From Pseudomonas subflava (GTDB taxonomy: Bacteria; Pseudomonadota; Gammaproteobacteria; Pseudomonadales; Pseudomonadaceae): a DNA stretch of 64,000 nt. A model generated the notes under the pieces. The model made no database searches, had not been told where the DNA came from, and saw only the letters and a program-made list of their open reading frames with translations. This document shows, one piece after another, positions 45,598-55,166 of the stretch. Numbering within the stretch: the stretch's first letter is position 1; each line of letters starts with the position of its first letter. A program made the position numbers and the translations under genes. The stretch covers positions 496,001 through 560,000 of the forward strand of contig NZ_JAMXBF010000003.1 in assembly GCF_023823685.1 (NCBI RefSeq). The letters run 5' to 3'.

Positions 45598-46965
45598 TCA
45601 CTGCGCCTCGCTGTTCCAGCCACCACCCAGCGCCCGCACCAGGGCCACGCTGGCCTGCAGACGGGCCAGGCGCAGCTGTGCACTCTGGTCCTCGGCGGCG
45701 TACAGGGTGCGCTGGGCGTCGAGCAGGTTGAGCAAGTCCTCGGCGCCAGCGCGGTAGCGCCGCTCGGCCAGCTGCAGGGCGCGCTCGGCCTGGTCCTGCA
45801 CCTCCTGCTGGGCCTGCCACCGGGCCTCGACACCGGCCCCGGCGTTGAGCGCCACCTGCACATCGGCGAAGGCCGCGACGATGCTCTGCCGGTAGGCCGC
45901 GAGCAGCTCCTCGCGGCGCGCCGCCGTGCGGTCGCGCTCGGCGGCCAGGGCGCCGCCATCGAAGATCGGCGCGGTCAGCGCGGCAGCCAGGGAATAGATC
46001 GGATCGGCGAACACCCGGTTGAGGCTGCCATTGGAGCCACTGGCAGCGGCCGACAAATTCAGCCGCGGTAGCATGGCCGCCCGCGCCGCGCGCAGGTCGG
46101 CATCGGCGGAGCTCAACTGCGCCTCGGCGCGGGCCAGGTCGGGGCGACGCAGCAGCAGCTCGCTGGGCAGACCGGCATTTACCGAGGGCGCGACCAATGC
46201 AGTCAGCTCAGCGCTCGACGGCTCGGCCGGCGCCGCCTGGCCGAGCAGCACGGCCAGGGCACTGCGCACATCGTCGGCCTGCTGGCGCAGCTCCTCGCGG
46301 GAACGCCGCTGCTCGGCGACCAGGCCGCGCTGCTGGGCCAGTTCCAGCTGGGTCGCCGAGCCCGCCGCAGCGCGTGCCTGCACGGTGGCCAGCACCCGCT
46401 CGGCGTTGGCCAGGTTGAGTTCGGCCAGGCGCAGGCGTTCGGCCAGGGCCACCTGGCGCAGCCAGGTCTCGCTGAGACTGGCGCTGAGGGTCAGACGCAG
46501 GGCGTCGCGGTCGAAGCGGCTGGCAGCCAACTCCGCCTCGGCGGCCTCGAGGTCAGCGGACAGGCGGCCCCACAGATCGACCTCGTAACTGGCGGCCAGG
46601 CCGCCGCTATAGAGATTACCGGCAGTGTCGGCATCGCCACTCAGGCGCCCCTCGCGACTAGCGCCGAGATTGCCATCCAGACGCGGCAGCAGCGGTGCAC
46701 CAGCCGCGCGAGCGCTGGCCTCGGCCTGGCGCAGACGGGCGGCTGCGGCGGCCAGATCGAAGTTGTCGGCCAGGGCGCGCTCGACCAGGGCATCCAGCTC
46801 GGCGCTGGCGAAGGCGCGCCACCACAGCGCATCCGGCGCCCCAGCGGCGGCAACGGCATGGCTCCACTCGGCGGGCGCGGCGGGCAGGGCGTCCGGCGCC
46901 TCGGGGATGGCGGAGCAGCCGGCAAGGATCAGCGCGGCGAGCAGGGTCAGCGGGTATCGGGACAT
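45598..46965 (-). CDS. NodT-family outer-membrane efflux lipoprotein (OpmQ-like)
   Basis: About 455 residues from the ATG at 46965; an ATG at 46980 that overlaps the macB stop is the alternative. LLAALILAGC is a lipobox, so it is an acylated TolC-type channel. Two repeated halves contain the OEP signatures YEVDLWGRLSADLEAAEAEL and RRPDLARAEAQLSSADADLRAARAAMLPRL. It forms the outer-membrane exit of the tripartite pump with the MacA- and MacB-like genes upstream on the same strand. By cluster context it may correspond to OpmQ of the P. aeruginosa pyoverdine recycling pump. Confidence 0.88.
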   Translation of the reverse strand: MSRYPLTLLAALILAGCSAIPEAPDALPAAPAEWSHAVAAAGAPDALWWRAFASAELDALVERALADNFDLAAAAARLRQAEASARAAGAPLLPRLDGNLGASREGRLSGDADTAGNLYSGGLAASYEVDLWGRLSADLEAAEAELAASRFDRDALRLTLSASLSETWLRQVALAERLRLAELNLANAERVLATVQARAAAGSATQLELAQQRGLVAEQRRSREELRQQADDVRSALAVLLGQAAPAEPSSAELTALVAPSVNAGLPSELLLRRPDLARAEAQLSSADADLRAARAAMLPRLNLSAAASGSNGSLNRVFADPIYSLAAALTAPIFDGGALAAERDRTAARREELLAAYRQSIVAAFADVQVALNAGAGVEARWQAQQEVQDQAERALQLAERRYRAGAEDLLNLLDAQRTLYAAEDQSAQLRLARLQASVALVRALGGGWNSEAQ

Positions 46966-46976
46966 GGAAAACTCGC

Positions 46977-48923
46977 TCATTCGCTGGCCAGGGCGGCAAC
47001 CGGGTCGAGGGCGGCGGCGGTCTTCGCCGGCAGGTAGCCAAACAACAGGCCGGTGCCCACCGCGCAGGCGAAGGCCAGCAGCATCGCCGACAGGGAGAAG
47101 ATCAGCGGCACGCCGGCCACCAGCAGCGCCGCGCCGCCAATCAGGCCGACCAGCACGCCGATGCTGCCGCCGACCAGGGTGACCAGCACCGCCTCGCCGA
47201 GGAACTGGCGGAGGATGTCGCGCTGGCGCGCGCCGGTGGCCATGCGCACGCCGATCTCGCGGGTGCGTTCGCGCACCGTCATCAGCATCACGTTCATCAC
47301 CCCGATGCCGCCGACCAGCAGCGACACGGCGGCGATCAGGCCGAGCATACGGGTCATGCTGTCCTGGGTCTCGGCCTCGGCCTGGACCTTGGCCGCGGCG
47401 TTGTCGACCTGGAAATCCTCGCGGCCATGGCGCGCCAGCAGCAGCTCGCGGGCGGCGGTTTCGGCGGCCTGCACCTGGTCGGTGGAGGCGGCGGTGAGCG
47501 CGGCGTACTCCGGCTCGGAGATGTCCTGGTAGACCCGCGCGCGCCCGGCGGCGTAGGGGATGAAGACCATCTCGTCGTAGTAGTCGGCGCCGGACTCGCG
47601 GCCCTTCTCGGCCATCACCCCGATCACCTCGAACGGCGCCTCGCCGATCAGCAGCTGCTTGCCCAGCGGGTTGGGTTCGTCGCGGAAGAAGAACTGGCGC
47701 GCCTTGTGCCCGAGCACCACCACCGGCGCCAGGTCCTGGTCCTCTTCGGCGGTAAAGAAGCGCCCCTCGGCCACCGGCCAGTGCTGGATCGCCGGCAGCT
47801 GCTCGTTGCTGGCGAACACGTAGATTTCCCGAGAGGCGTTGCCGTATTGGACCATGCGCGGGTTGCCGATCACCGGGGTGAACAGGTCGATCTCCGGCAG
47901 CTCGCCGAGCGCCTCCAGATCGCCCTCGCTGAGGGTGCCCCAGGGGCCGCCTTCCGGCGGTTGCGCGGCGTACAGGTAGAGCGTGGTGGCGCCCATCGAG
48001 GCCATCTGCGCCAGGACCTTCTGCTTGGTGCCCAGGCCGATGGCGAGCATGACGATCACCGAGGCCACGCCGATGACGATGCCGAGCAGGGTCAGCGCGG
48101 TGCGAAAGCGATTCAGCAGCATCACCCGCCAGGCCGAGCGCAGCACCTCGCCAAGCGCACTCCAGCCGGCACCGTGCACGCTCATGCCGTCGAAGCGCGG
48201 CGCCGGCAGGGCGGCCGGATTCGATTGCGCGCCACTGTCGCCAATGATCGCGCCGTCGCGAATCTCGATGACCCGCTGGGCCTGGGCCGCCACCTCGCGG
48301 TCGTGGGTGATCAGGATCACCGTGTGCCCGGCCGCCGCGAGCTCGCGCAGCAGGGTCATGACCTCGCGGCCGCTGTGCGAGTCGAGGGCGCCGGTAGGCT
48401 CGTCGGCGAGGATGATACGCCCGCCATTCATCAGCGCGCGGGCGATGGACACGCGCTGCTGCTGGCCGCCGGATAGCTGGCCGGGGCGGTAGTCCAGGCG
48501 CTCGCCCAGACCAAGACGGGTAAGCAGGGCGCTGGCGCGCTGGCGGCGCTCGTCGGCGGACATGCCGGCGTACAGCGCCGGCACTTCGACGTTTTCGCAG
48601 GCCGATTCGGTGGCGATCAGGTGGTAGCCCTGGAACACGAAGCCGAAGGCCTCGCGGCGCAGCCAGGCCAGTTGGTCGGCGTCCAGTTCGGCGACGTCGT
48701 GGCCGGCGAAGTGGTAGCTGCCGGCGCTGGGGCGGTCGAGACAACCGAGCAGATTCATCAGCGTCGACTTGCCGGAGCCGGAGCTGCCGACAATGGCGAC
48801 GAATTCGCCGGCGGCGATGCGCAGGTCGATGCCGTGCAGCACCTCGACCTCCGGTGCGCCGTTTTCTCCCCCGTAGCGGCGGCGGATGCCGCGCAGTTCG
48901 ATCAGCGGCGTGTCGCTCACCAC
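46977..48923 (-). CDS. MacB-family ABC exporter (PvdT-like)
   Basis: A 648-residue fusion of an N-terminal ATPase and a MacB-type permease. Walker [10 protein letters not shown], signature LSGGQQQRV, Walker [13 protein letters not shown] and switch ITHDRE are intact. The permease has four TM helices (TM1 near 272-295, three near the C-terminus with [28 protein letters not shown]) enclosing a large periplasmic domain. Members export macrolides, peptides or siderophores through a MacA-type adaptor. Placement beside a siderophore receptor favours siderophore export (PvdT-like). It overlaps the adaptor gene by seven bases. Confidence 0.92.
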   Translation of the reverse strand: MVSDTPLIELRGIRRRYGGENGAPEVEVLHGIDLRIAAGEFVAIVGSSGSGKSTLMNLLGCLDRPSAGSYHFAGHDVAELDADQLAWLRREAFGFVFQGYHLIATESACENVEVPALYAGMSADERRQRASALLTRLGLGERLDYRPGQLSGGQQQRVSIARALMNGGRIILADEPTGALDSHSGREVMTLLRELAAAGHTVILITHDREVAAQAQRVIEIRDGAIIGDSGAQSNPAALPAPRFDGMSVHGAGWSALGEVLRSAWRVMLLNRFRTALTLLGIVIGVASVIVMLAIGLGTKQKVLAQMASMGATTLYLYAAQPPEGGPWGTLSEGDLEALGELPEIDLFTPVIGNPRMVQYGNASREIYVFASNEQLPAIQHWPVAEGRFFTAEEDQDLAPVVVLGHKARQFFFRDEPNPLGKQLLIGEAPFEVIGVMAEKGRESGADYYDEMVFIPYAAGRARVYQDISEPEYAALTAASTDQVQAAETAARELLLARHGREDFQVDNAAAKVQAEAETQDSMTRMLGLIAAVSLLVGGIGVMNVMLMTVRERTREIGVRMATGARQRDILRQFLGEAVLVTLVGGSIGVLVGLIGGAALLVAGVPLIFSLSAMLLAFACAVGTGLLFGYLPAKTAAALDPVAALASE

Positions 48924-50083
48924 TGGAACCTCGACGGCGCGGACTCGCGCTCGCCGGTGACCAGCAGTTCGCCCTCGCCCAGGCCGTCGACCACCTCCAC
49001 CAGTTGGCGGCTGCGCGCGCCGACCCGCACTTCGCGCGCCGCGGTGCGCCCGGAGGCTTCCAGCACGCGGGCGCTGAACAGCCCGGCCTGGCCCGCCACC
49101 GGCTGCAGCGCGGCCAGCGGCGCGGTCAGCACGTCATGGGCGGCGGCGGTAACGAAGGTCACCTGGGCGGTCATCTGCGGCATCAGCTCGCCGTCGTCGT
49201 TGTCGACGTCGAACAGCACGGTGTACTGCACCGCCTTGACCGTCTGCGGCACCGCGGCGGACTCGCCGGAGGCGCTGGGTGTCACCGGCGGCGCCGGCAG
49301 CACCTGGCGCACCTTGCCGTGCCACCGGCGACCATCGCCACCGAGGGTGGTGAAGTACAGCGGCATGTCGACCCGCAGGCGGCGGATGTCGGCCTCGGAG
49401 ACCTTGGTCCAGGCGGTCATCGCGCCGAGATCGGCCAGGCGCAGCACGGTCGGCGTCTGGTAGGTGGCGTTGAGGGTCTGGCCCTGTTTGACGTCGACAC
49501 CGATCACCGTGCCGGCGATGGGCGCGTAGATGCGCGTGTAGCTCAGCTGCGCCTCGTTGCCGCGCAGGCGCGCGCTCGCCTCGGCGATCTTCGCACGCAG
49601 CTGGCGCAGACGCGCCTCGGCGGAACGCAGGGTGGCGACGGCGATCTGCACGTCTTCCTCGCGGGTCGCCTCCTCGGCGGCCAGGCGCTGCTGGCGCTGG
49701 TGCTGCTGGCGCGCCAGATCGAGCTGCGCCTGCTGCTCGGCCAGCTGTGCGCGCAGGCCGTCGAGGGCCGCGCGGTCGGCCTCGACCGAGGCCTGGTGCA
49801 GACTGGCATCGATCTCGGCGAGCAGTTGGCCCTTCTCCACCCGGTCGCCGGGCTGCACGTGCAGCCGGGTGACCTGGCCGGACACCTGGGCGCCGACATC
49901 CACCGACTCGCGTGGCTGCAGGGTGGCGATGGCGGTGACGCTGGCCTCGATATCACCACGGCCGACGGCCACGGTGTCGTAGGCCACCGCGTCATCCCAG
50001 GTCAGCCAGATCAGCGCCGGCACGCCGAGGACGAGGGCGGCCGCCAGGCCACGGCGCAGGAGCGGGGGGACACGCGAGAGCAT
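48917..50083 (-). CDS. MacA-like periplasmic adaptor subunit (PvdR-like)
   Basis: A 388-residue membrane-fusion protein starting [16 protein letters not shown], with AAGGAAGAAG upstream. One TM anchor (about 11-28), then a barrel-sandwich half [32 protein letters not shown], a long coiled-coil hairpin rich in Gln/Arg (about 100-190), the second lipoyl half [23 protein letters not shown], and beta-barrel and proximal domains. It couples the MacB-like transporter to the NodT channel. It lies 29 bases after the DUF3325 gene. Confidence 0.9.
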   Translation of the reverse strand: MLSRVPPLLRRGLAAALVLGVPALIWLTWDDAVAYDTVAVGRGDIEASVTAIATLQPRESVDVGAQVSGQVTRLHVQPGDRVEKGQLLAEIDASLHQASVEADRAALDGLRAQLAEQQAQLDLARQQHQRQQRLAAEEATREEDVQIAVATLRSAEARLRQLRAKIAEASARLRGNEAQLSYTRIYAPIAGTVIGVDVKQGQTLNATYQTPTVLRLADLGAMTAWTKVSEADIRRLRVDMPLYFTTLGGDGRRWHGKVRQVLPAPPVTPSASGESAAVPQTVKAVQYTVLFDVDNDDGELMPQMTAQVTFVTAAAHDVLTAPLAALQPVAGQAGLFSARVLEASGRTAAREVRVGARSRQLVEVVDGLGEGELLVTGERESAPSRFQW

Positions 50084-50112
50084 CGACGACTTCTTCCTTG
50101 AACGATGCCGGT

Positions 50113-50457
50113 TCAGCCGGCGGTCAGCAGCAACACCGGCAGCCCGGCGCCGGCCGCAACGGCGGCCAGCAGGGCGGCGATACGCGGGCGATAGGGCAAC
50201 AGCAGCACCAGCACGAAAGCGCCGACGCTGAGCATGCCGCACCAGACCACGGGGCCGACGGCGCCGCCCCAGATCTGCACGCACGGCCATACGGCCAGCG
50301 CCAGCAGCAGCCAGCCGGCCACACGCAGCAGGCGCTGGCGATTCGGCGCCTTGGCCTTCCACACCTGGGAATGATGACGGTCCATGGCCAGGCACAGGCC
50401 GGCCATGCCTGCGTAGCAGAGCGCGGCGGCGAGAATCACGGCGAGGGACAGGCTCAT
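50113..50457 (-). CDS. DUF3325 small membrane protein
   Basis: A 114-residue protein with about four hydrophobic helices, starting MSLSLAVILAAALCYAGMAGLCLAMDRHH; the LAMDRHHSQVW segment and following helices match DUF3325. Such genes recur beside PepSY proteins in siderophore-receptor operons of pseudomonads. Function unknown. The ATG overlaps the PepSY gene stop as ATGA. Confidence 0.8.
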   Translation of the reverse strand: MSLSLAVILAAALCYAGMAGLCLAMDRHHSQVWKAKAPNRQRLLRVAGWLLLALAVWPCVQIWGGAVGPVVWCGMLSVGAFVLVLLLPYRPRIAALLAAVAAGAGLPVLLLTAG

Positions 50458-52097
50458 GATTGCGCCTCCGCCACGGCAGCGCGCTGGCGAGCACGCGCCG
50501 GCACGGCCCGCGGCCGGGCGATGCGCCGGGCGCCCCACAGCGACAGCACGCCGGTGGCCAGCGCCACCAGCTCGACACCGGCGCGCTCGCCGTCACCGCG
50601 CTGCAGGTACAGCAGCAGATGCTCGCCTACGCTCAGCCAGTTGAGCAGCGGCAGCAGCAGGCACAGTGCGGCCAGTGCCAGCAGCTGCTCGACCCAGGCG
50701 CGCGAGGCCGGGCGCAACGCGGCGTGGAAAAAGCTCAGCAGCCACACGACGAAGAACACCACGATCTCCCACACCGGACGGTCGTCGATGCCCAGCGGCA
50801 GCAGGCGATTGCCCCAGAAGAAGGCCACGCAGGCGATGGACAGGCCGGTGAGGGTGCCGACGTTGAGCACCTCGATCACCCGGTACACGCGGGGGGTGGC
50901 GGAGCCGAACTCGTTCAGCGAACGCTGGCGGCGCTTTACCATGAACAGCAGGGCGCCGGTGGCCAGCATGGCCGCGCCGGCCAGGCCGCTGAGGAAGTAC
51001 AGCCAGCGCACCAGGTGGCCACCGAACGCGGCGAAGTGCAGGTTGCGCATCACCGACTGCACGTCCTGCGCGGCGCCGCCTCGCAGCTCGCCGGGCATCT
51101 GGATATCGGTCTGCGCGCCGCTGACGCCGTCGAAAAACACCTGGCCGCCGCCGTCGCCGAGCAGGCGGTATTCGCCCGGTTTCTCGATGAAGCGGCCGAA
51201 CACCAGCACCGAGGCACTGCTGTCGTTGGGGTGTTCGATGCTGACGAAACTGGCAGGGCGCTGCAGCTGCTGCTCGGCGCGCACCAGCAACTCGTCAACC
51301 TTGGCCAGCGGCGCGGCGATGCCGGTGATCTCCTGGTGCTGCGGCTGGGTCAGCAGGTCGGCGAAGTAGGCCTCCTCGCTGTCGTAGTGGGCGACGATGC
51401 CGGCCGGCATGTACAGCATGTAGAAGGTCGCCAGGCCGGTATAGGCGATCATCAGCTGGAACGGCAGGCTCAGCACCGACAGCGCGTTGTGCGCATCCAG
51501 CCAGCTGCGCTGGCCCTTGCCCGGGCGGAAGGTGAAGAAGTCCTTGAAGATGCGCTTGTGGATGACGATGCCGCTGACCAGCGCCACCAGCATGGCCATG
51601 GTGAAGGCACCGACGAACCAGATGCCGGCGGTGCCGCCATGGAATTCGAAGTGCATGTGCACGAAGTGGTGACCGCCCTCGCTGTCACGCTCGTGCGAGC
51701 CGTCCACCGGCTGGCCGGTGCGGGCGTCGATGCGGGTGTTGTGGAAGTTCTCCTGCGGGTCCTGCCAGAACAGGCGGATCGATGGGTCCTCGTCCGACGG
51801 CAGGCCGACGCCCCAGAAGTGCGCGTCGGGCTGGTTCTTTTCGAACCAGGCCTGGCCCATGCGCACCGCGCCGGGGCGGTCGAAACCATCGTCCAGGCCG
51901 GTGTCGCCGCTGGCCTCGGCGGCCTGCGGCAGGTGCGGCTTCATCCAGCGGGTGATCGGCTCGTCGAACACCCCCAGGCTGCCGGTGAGGAAGATCACGA
52001 ACAGCACCCAGCACGCCCACAGCCCACCCCAGGTGTGCAGCCAGGCCATGGCCTGGCGCAGCCCGCCCTCGGCCGCGCCACTCTCGACCTTGCTCAT
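50454..52097 (-). CDS. PepSY-associated TM helix protein, possible ferri-siderophore reductase
   Basis: A 547-residue inner-membrane protein with a PepSY TM architecture: N-terminal helix MAWLHTWGGLWACWVLFVIFLTGSLGVFDEPITRW, a large periplasmic loop (about 50-155 with conserved His), further helices near 160, 205 and 345, and several C-terminal helices. Histidines at helix ends (WLHTWGG, FVHMHFEFHGG, WLDAHNALS, NLHFAAFGGHL) suit haem or metal coordination. PepSY proteins such as FpvG reduce ferri-pyoverdine in the periplasm; assigning that role here is inference. It overlaps both neighbours by four bases. Confidence 0.87.
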   Translation of the reverse strand: MSKVESGAAEGGLRQAMAWLHTWGGLWACWVLFVIFLTGSLGVFDEPITRWMKPHLPQAAEASGDTGLDDGFDRPGAVRMGQAWFEKNQPDAHFWGVGLPSDEDPSIRLFWQDPQENFHNTRIDARTGQPVDGSHERDSEGGHHFVHMHFEFHGGTAGIWFVGAFTMAMLVALVSGIVIHKRIFKDFFTFRPGKGQRSWLDAHNALSVLSLPFQLMIAYTGLATFYMLYMPAGIVAHYDSEEAYFADLLTQPQHQEITGIAAPLAKVDELLVRAEQQLQRPASFVSIEHPNDSSASVLVFGRFIEKPGEYRLLGDGGGQVFFDGVSGAQTDIQMPGELRGGAAQDVQSVMRNLHFAAFGGHLVRWLYFLSGLAGAAMLATGALLFMVKRRQRSLNEFGSATPRVYRVIEVLNVGTLTGLSIACVAFFWGNRLLPLGIDDRPVWEIVVFFVVWLLSFFHAALRPASRAWVEQLLALAALCLLLPLLNWLSVGEHLLLYLQRGDGERAGVELVALATGVLSLWGARRIARPRAVPARARQRAAVAEAQS

Positions 52098-52378
52098 GCC
52101 TCACCTCCCAGCAGAATGCCGGCACCGGTCAGCACCAGCGAGGCGATCACGAGCACCCACCAGATGCGCTTCAGGTTGGGGGTGGCGAACACCCAGACGA
52201 TCACCGCGGTGTACACCGCAAAGCTGGTCAGCGAAGCGGCGAGGATCGCCTGGCTCTTGGGCAGCGGCAGCACGGCGCCGAGGAAGATCACGCTGGCGCA
52301 GGTGAGTGCATAACCGCCGAGCAGCGCGGCCGCGGTGCGCGAGAGCAGCGCGAGGGAACGGGGGGACATCGATTTCAT
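52094..52378 (-). CDS. DUF3649 small membrane protein
   Basis: A 94-residue protein starting MKSMSPRSLALLSRTAAALLGGYALTCA, with three hydrophobic helices; SQAILAASLTSFAVYTAVIVWVFA and RIWWVLVIAS match DUF3649, a family found beside PepSY and DUF3325 genes near iron receptors. No ribosome site stands out. Its stop overlaps the PepSY start as ATGA, so the DUF3649-PepSY-DUF3325 trio is translationally coupled. Confidence 0.8.
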   Translation of the reverse strand: MKSMSPRSLALLSRTAAALLGGYALTCASVIFLGAVLPLPKSQAILAASLTSFAVYTAVIVWVFATPNLKRIWWVLVIASLVLTGAGILLGGEA

Positions 52379-52409
52379 CGGCGAACAACCATGGCCGGTA
52401 AAGAGAACA

Positions 52410-52428
52410 CCGCCGGCAAAGCCGGCGG
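52410..52428 (-). terminator. Hairpin between the receptor gene and DUF3649
   Basis: A perfect 8-bp stem (CCGCCGGC/GCCGGCGG) with an AAA loop. On the minus strand it is followed by TGTTCTCTTT, a poor T tract, so it may attenuate rather than end transcription into the downstream genes. Confidence 0.4.
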
Positions 52429-52530
52429 CACGGACGTGTGGGTGATTGCGAACGCATCGTCCCTGACAACAGGACGAACGAGCCCAGCAAAACCTGCATG
52501 CCTCCCGTCGGCTCATCTGTGACCAGATGT

Positions 52531-52558
52531 GTCCGGCTTCACCGCAGCGTCGCCGGAC
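52531..52558 (-). terminator. Hairpin just after the siderophore receptor gene
   Basis: A 7-bp stem (GTCCGGC/GCCGGAC) with a 14-base loop ten bases after the receptor stop, followed on the minus strand by a second dyad (CATCTG/CAGATG, 52514-52529). No T tract; probably mRNA stabilising or a weak terminator. Confidence 0.35.
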
Positions 52559-52568
52559 GGCCGCGCGA

Positions 52569-55058
52569 TCAGAAGTCCATGCGCAGGCCGAGGGTGGCGT
52601 TGCGCGGTGCACCGTAATAACTGGAGCTGGTGCTGGTGTAGTACTCCTCGTCGAGCAGGTTGTTGAGGTTGAGCGTGGCGTTGAGCTGCTCGGTGAGCGG
52701 GTAGCGGGCGAAGGCATCGACCAGCGCGTAGTCGCCCTGGGTGAAGCGCACGCCCAGCGGGCCCGTGTTGTCGCTGTAGATCTCGCTCTGCCAGTTGACC
52801 CCGCCGCCGAAGGTCAGGCCGTTGCCCAGGCTGCGCAGGGTGTAGCTGGTGAACAGCTTGGCGGTGTTCTGGGCGATGTTGGTGTTGAGCTTGTTGCCAT
52901 CGGCGTCCTGCACGATGTTGCGGCTGAAGCTGGCGCTGGCCTGCCAGTCGGGCGCCAGCTCGCCGGTGACTTCCACCTCGAAGCCGCGGGTCTTGGTGCC
53001 GGACTCGGCGCGATAGGCCTGGCTGCCGTCGGGCGCCAGCTGGCCATCGCCCAGCGACACGGCCAGGTTGTCCTGCTCGATCTGGTACAGCGCGATGCCA
53101 AGGTTGAGACGCTCGTCGAAGAACGCCGCCTTGCTGCCGACCTCGTAGCCCACGCCCTTGAGCGGGTCGATATAGGCGCCGGTCAGGGTCTTGTAGTCCT
53201 GCGGCTTGAAGATGCTGGTGTAGCTGCCGTACACCGACCAGATGTCGTCGATGTCGTAGACCACGCCGGCGAACGGAGTGACCACGCCGGTTTCGCCGCG
53301 ATCACTGAGGTCGGAGGGCGTGCCGTCGTAGTACTCCGTGCGGATCTTGTTATTCCAGTCGATGACCCGTGCACCGAGAATCAGCGAGAGGTCCTCGGTC
53401 AGGCGCAGGCGGGTACTGCCGTGGACGGCGTCCTGCTCTTCCTCGTAGTCAATGCGGCCATAGGCCTGCAGATCGAGCTTGCCCGGCGTCTTGCCATCCC
53501 AGCGGTAGATGTCGCCTATCACGGGGAAATCGCCGGTCACGGGATCGCGCCACCAGGTGTAGGCAGGCGTGCGGTAATCGGTCTTCTGCCGGCTGTAGCC
53601 GACGATCGCGTCGTGCTCAAGACCGAACAGGTCGAAGCTGCCCGCCAGGTTCAGGTCGAAGCTGTCCTGCACCGGCTTGGCCTTCCAGCGGTTGGCATAG
53701 AACACCACCGAGGCCGGGTCTGCGCCGGGTGCGTAGTTGTTGCCACCGGCGTAACCGCTGAGTTCGTCGTACTCGCTGCGGCGCTGGTTGAGGGTCAGCT
53801 TGGCCTTCCAGCGCTCGGTCAGGTTGTGCTCGAGGGTGGCGAAGGCGGACACGGCGCTGCGCTCGGAATAGGCCCAGCGGGCGGCGGCGGAATCCGACTC
53901 GTCATGATCGGCACGGGTGCCGTCGTTGTTGAACAGCGGCAGGCCATTGCGGGCATGGCCGTCGTAGTCGTCGGACTGCGAGTCCATGCCGAAGGTCAGC
54001 AGGGTGTCGGGGGTCAGGTCGGCCTCGATGACGCCGTAGAACACGTCCTTGCGCTGGCTCAGGTAGTCGACGTAGGAATCGCTCTCTTGGTACGCGGCGA
54101 CGAAGCGCCCCCGCAGGTTGCCGCTCTCGGTCAGCGGCCCGCCGACGTCCACCTCGCCACGGCGGTAGTCCCACGAGCCGCCGCTGACGCTGACGCTGCC
54201 CTTGAATTCGGAGGTCGGCCGCTTGCGGACCATGTTCAGGGTGGCGCCGGGGGTGCCGACGCCATTGGTCAGGCCGGTGGCGCCGCGAATGACCTCAACG
54301 CGGTCGTACAGCGCCATGTCGTTGCTCTGCGCCGGGCTCTCGTAGTTGCTGTCGAGCACCTGCAGGCCATCGATCTGGTAGTTCTCGACCTTGAAGCCGC
54401 GCGAGTAGATGCCGCTGTTGTCGCCACCGTTGCCGCCGCTCTGGCTGAGGGTCAGGCCCGGCGTCTGGCGCACCACGTCGGTGAGCTGGGTGAGGTTCTG
54501 GTCCTGCATGCGCTGGCGGGTGATCACCGACACCGACTGCGGCGTCTCGCGGATCGACAGCGGCAGGCCGGTGGCGGTGCTGGTCGAGCCGGTGGTGTAG
54601 GAGCCGGTGCCCTCGGTGGTTTCGCCCAGGCCGTTGCCGGTGATGCTGGTGGTGTCCAGCTGCAGGGCCGAGCCGACCTCGGGCGCCGGCAGCAGCGAGT
54701 AGTTGCCGCTGGCCTGGCGCGACACCTGCAGGCCGCTGTCGGCCAGCAGCCGGGCCAGCGCCTCGTCCGCCGACAGCTGCCCGCTCACGCCCGGCGACTG
54801 CAGGCCGCGCACGGTCTCCGGCGAGTACGAGACGCTGACGCCGGTGGTGGCCGCGAAGCTGTTCAGCGCCGACTCCAGCGAACCCGCGCCGATGGCGAAG
54901 TCATGCTGCGCCGCCACGCTCTGCGCCCAGGCCGGTTGCACCTGCAGCACGCCGGCCACGGGCAGCGCCAGCATGGCGCCGAGCAACGCGCGGTGGACGG
55001 CCAGGTCCAGCGGGCTGAGGGAAGAACTGCGGAGCAGCGAAGCGGTGCGGCGGGACAT
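52569..55058 (-). CDS. TonB-dependent transducing siderophore receptor (FpvA/FecA type)
   Basis: An 829-residue outer-membrane receptor starting MSRRTASLLRS. After the signal peptide, an STN signalling domain (about 52-122, FAIGAGSLESALNSFAATTGV to GNYSLLPAP) marks it as a transducer able to contact FecR. The plug domain carries ETPQSVSVITRQRMQDQNL and RVEVIRGATGLTNGVGTPGATLNMVRK, and the 22-strand barrel ends LGLRMDF with the expected terminal Phe. It should import a ferri-siderophore with TonB energy and signal to the adjacent FecR-FecI pair. The siderophore cannot be named; the pump downstream suggests a recycled one. Confidence 0.93.
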   Translation of the reverse strand: MSRRTASLLRSSSLSPLDLAVHRALLGAMLALPVAGVLQVQPAWAQSVAAQHDFAIGAGSLESALNSFAATTGVSVSYSPETVRGLQSPGVSGQLSADEALARLLADSGLQVSRQASGNYSLLPAPEVGSALQLDTTSITGNGLGETTEGTGSYTTGSTSTATGLPLSIRETPQSVSVITRQRMQDQNLTQLTDVVRQTPGLTLSQSGGNGGDNSGIYSRGFKVENYQIDGLQVLDSNYESPAQSNDMALYDRVEVIRGATGLTNGVGTPGATLNMVRKRPTSEFKGSVSVSGGSWDYRRGEVDVGGPLTESGNLRGRFVAAYQESDSYVDYLSQRKDVFYGVIEADLTPDTLLTFGMDSQSDDYDGHARNGLPLFNNDGTRADHDESDSAAARWAYSERSAVSAFATLEHNLTERWKAKLTLNQRRSEYDELSGYAGGNNYAPGADPASVVFYANRWKAKPVQDSFDLNLAGSFDLFGLEHDAIVGYSRQKTDYRTPAYTWWRDPVTGDFPVIGDIYRWDGKTPGKLDLQAYGRIDYEEEQDAVHGSTRLRLTEDLSLILGARVIDWNNKIRTEYYDGTPSDLSDRGETGVVTPFAGVVYDIDDIWSVYGSYTSIFKPQDYKTLTGAYIDPLKGVGYEVGSKAAFFDERLNLGIALYQIEQDNLAVSLGDGQLAPDGSQAYRAESGTKTRGFEVEVTGELAPDWQASASFSRNIVQDADGNKLNTNIAQNTAKLFTSYTLRSLGNGLTFGGGVNWQSEIYSDNTGPLGVRFTQGDYALVDAFARYPLTEQLNATLNLNNLLDEEYYTSTSSSYYGAPRNATLGLRMDF

Positions 55059-55166
55059 GGAGAGTACCTGGGATGGTTGGCAGAGGAGCGCACGGCAGGC
55101 GCTTTCCTTACCAAGCCGAATGAGAAACAAAATCAACAACACCCCAGGTGAAGTTATTTCGCCGGC

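Noticed and set aside
50084..50596. N-terminal extension of the MacA-like gene
   Set aside because: It overlaps the DUF3325 gene in another frame; AAGGAAGAAG marks the ATG at 50083.
52527..55151. 874-residue plus-strand reading frame
   Set aside because: Antisense to the siderophore receptor; no domain or start signal, composition typical of a shadow frame.
55059..55166. FecI-type promoter before the first receptor
   Set aside because: GAAATAACTT on the minus strand is the only candidate -35 and no convincing -10 stands at the right distance.
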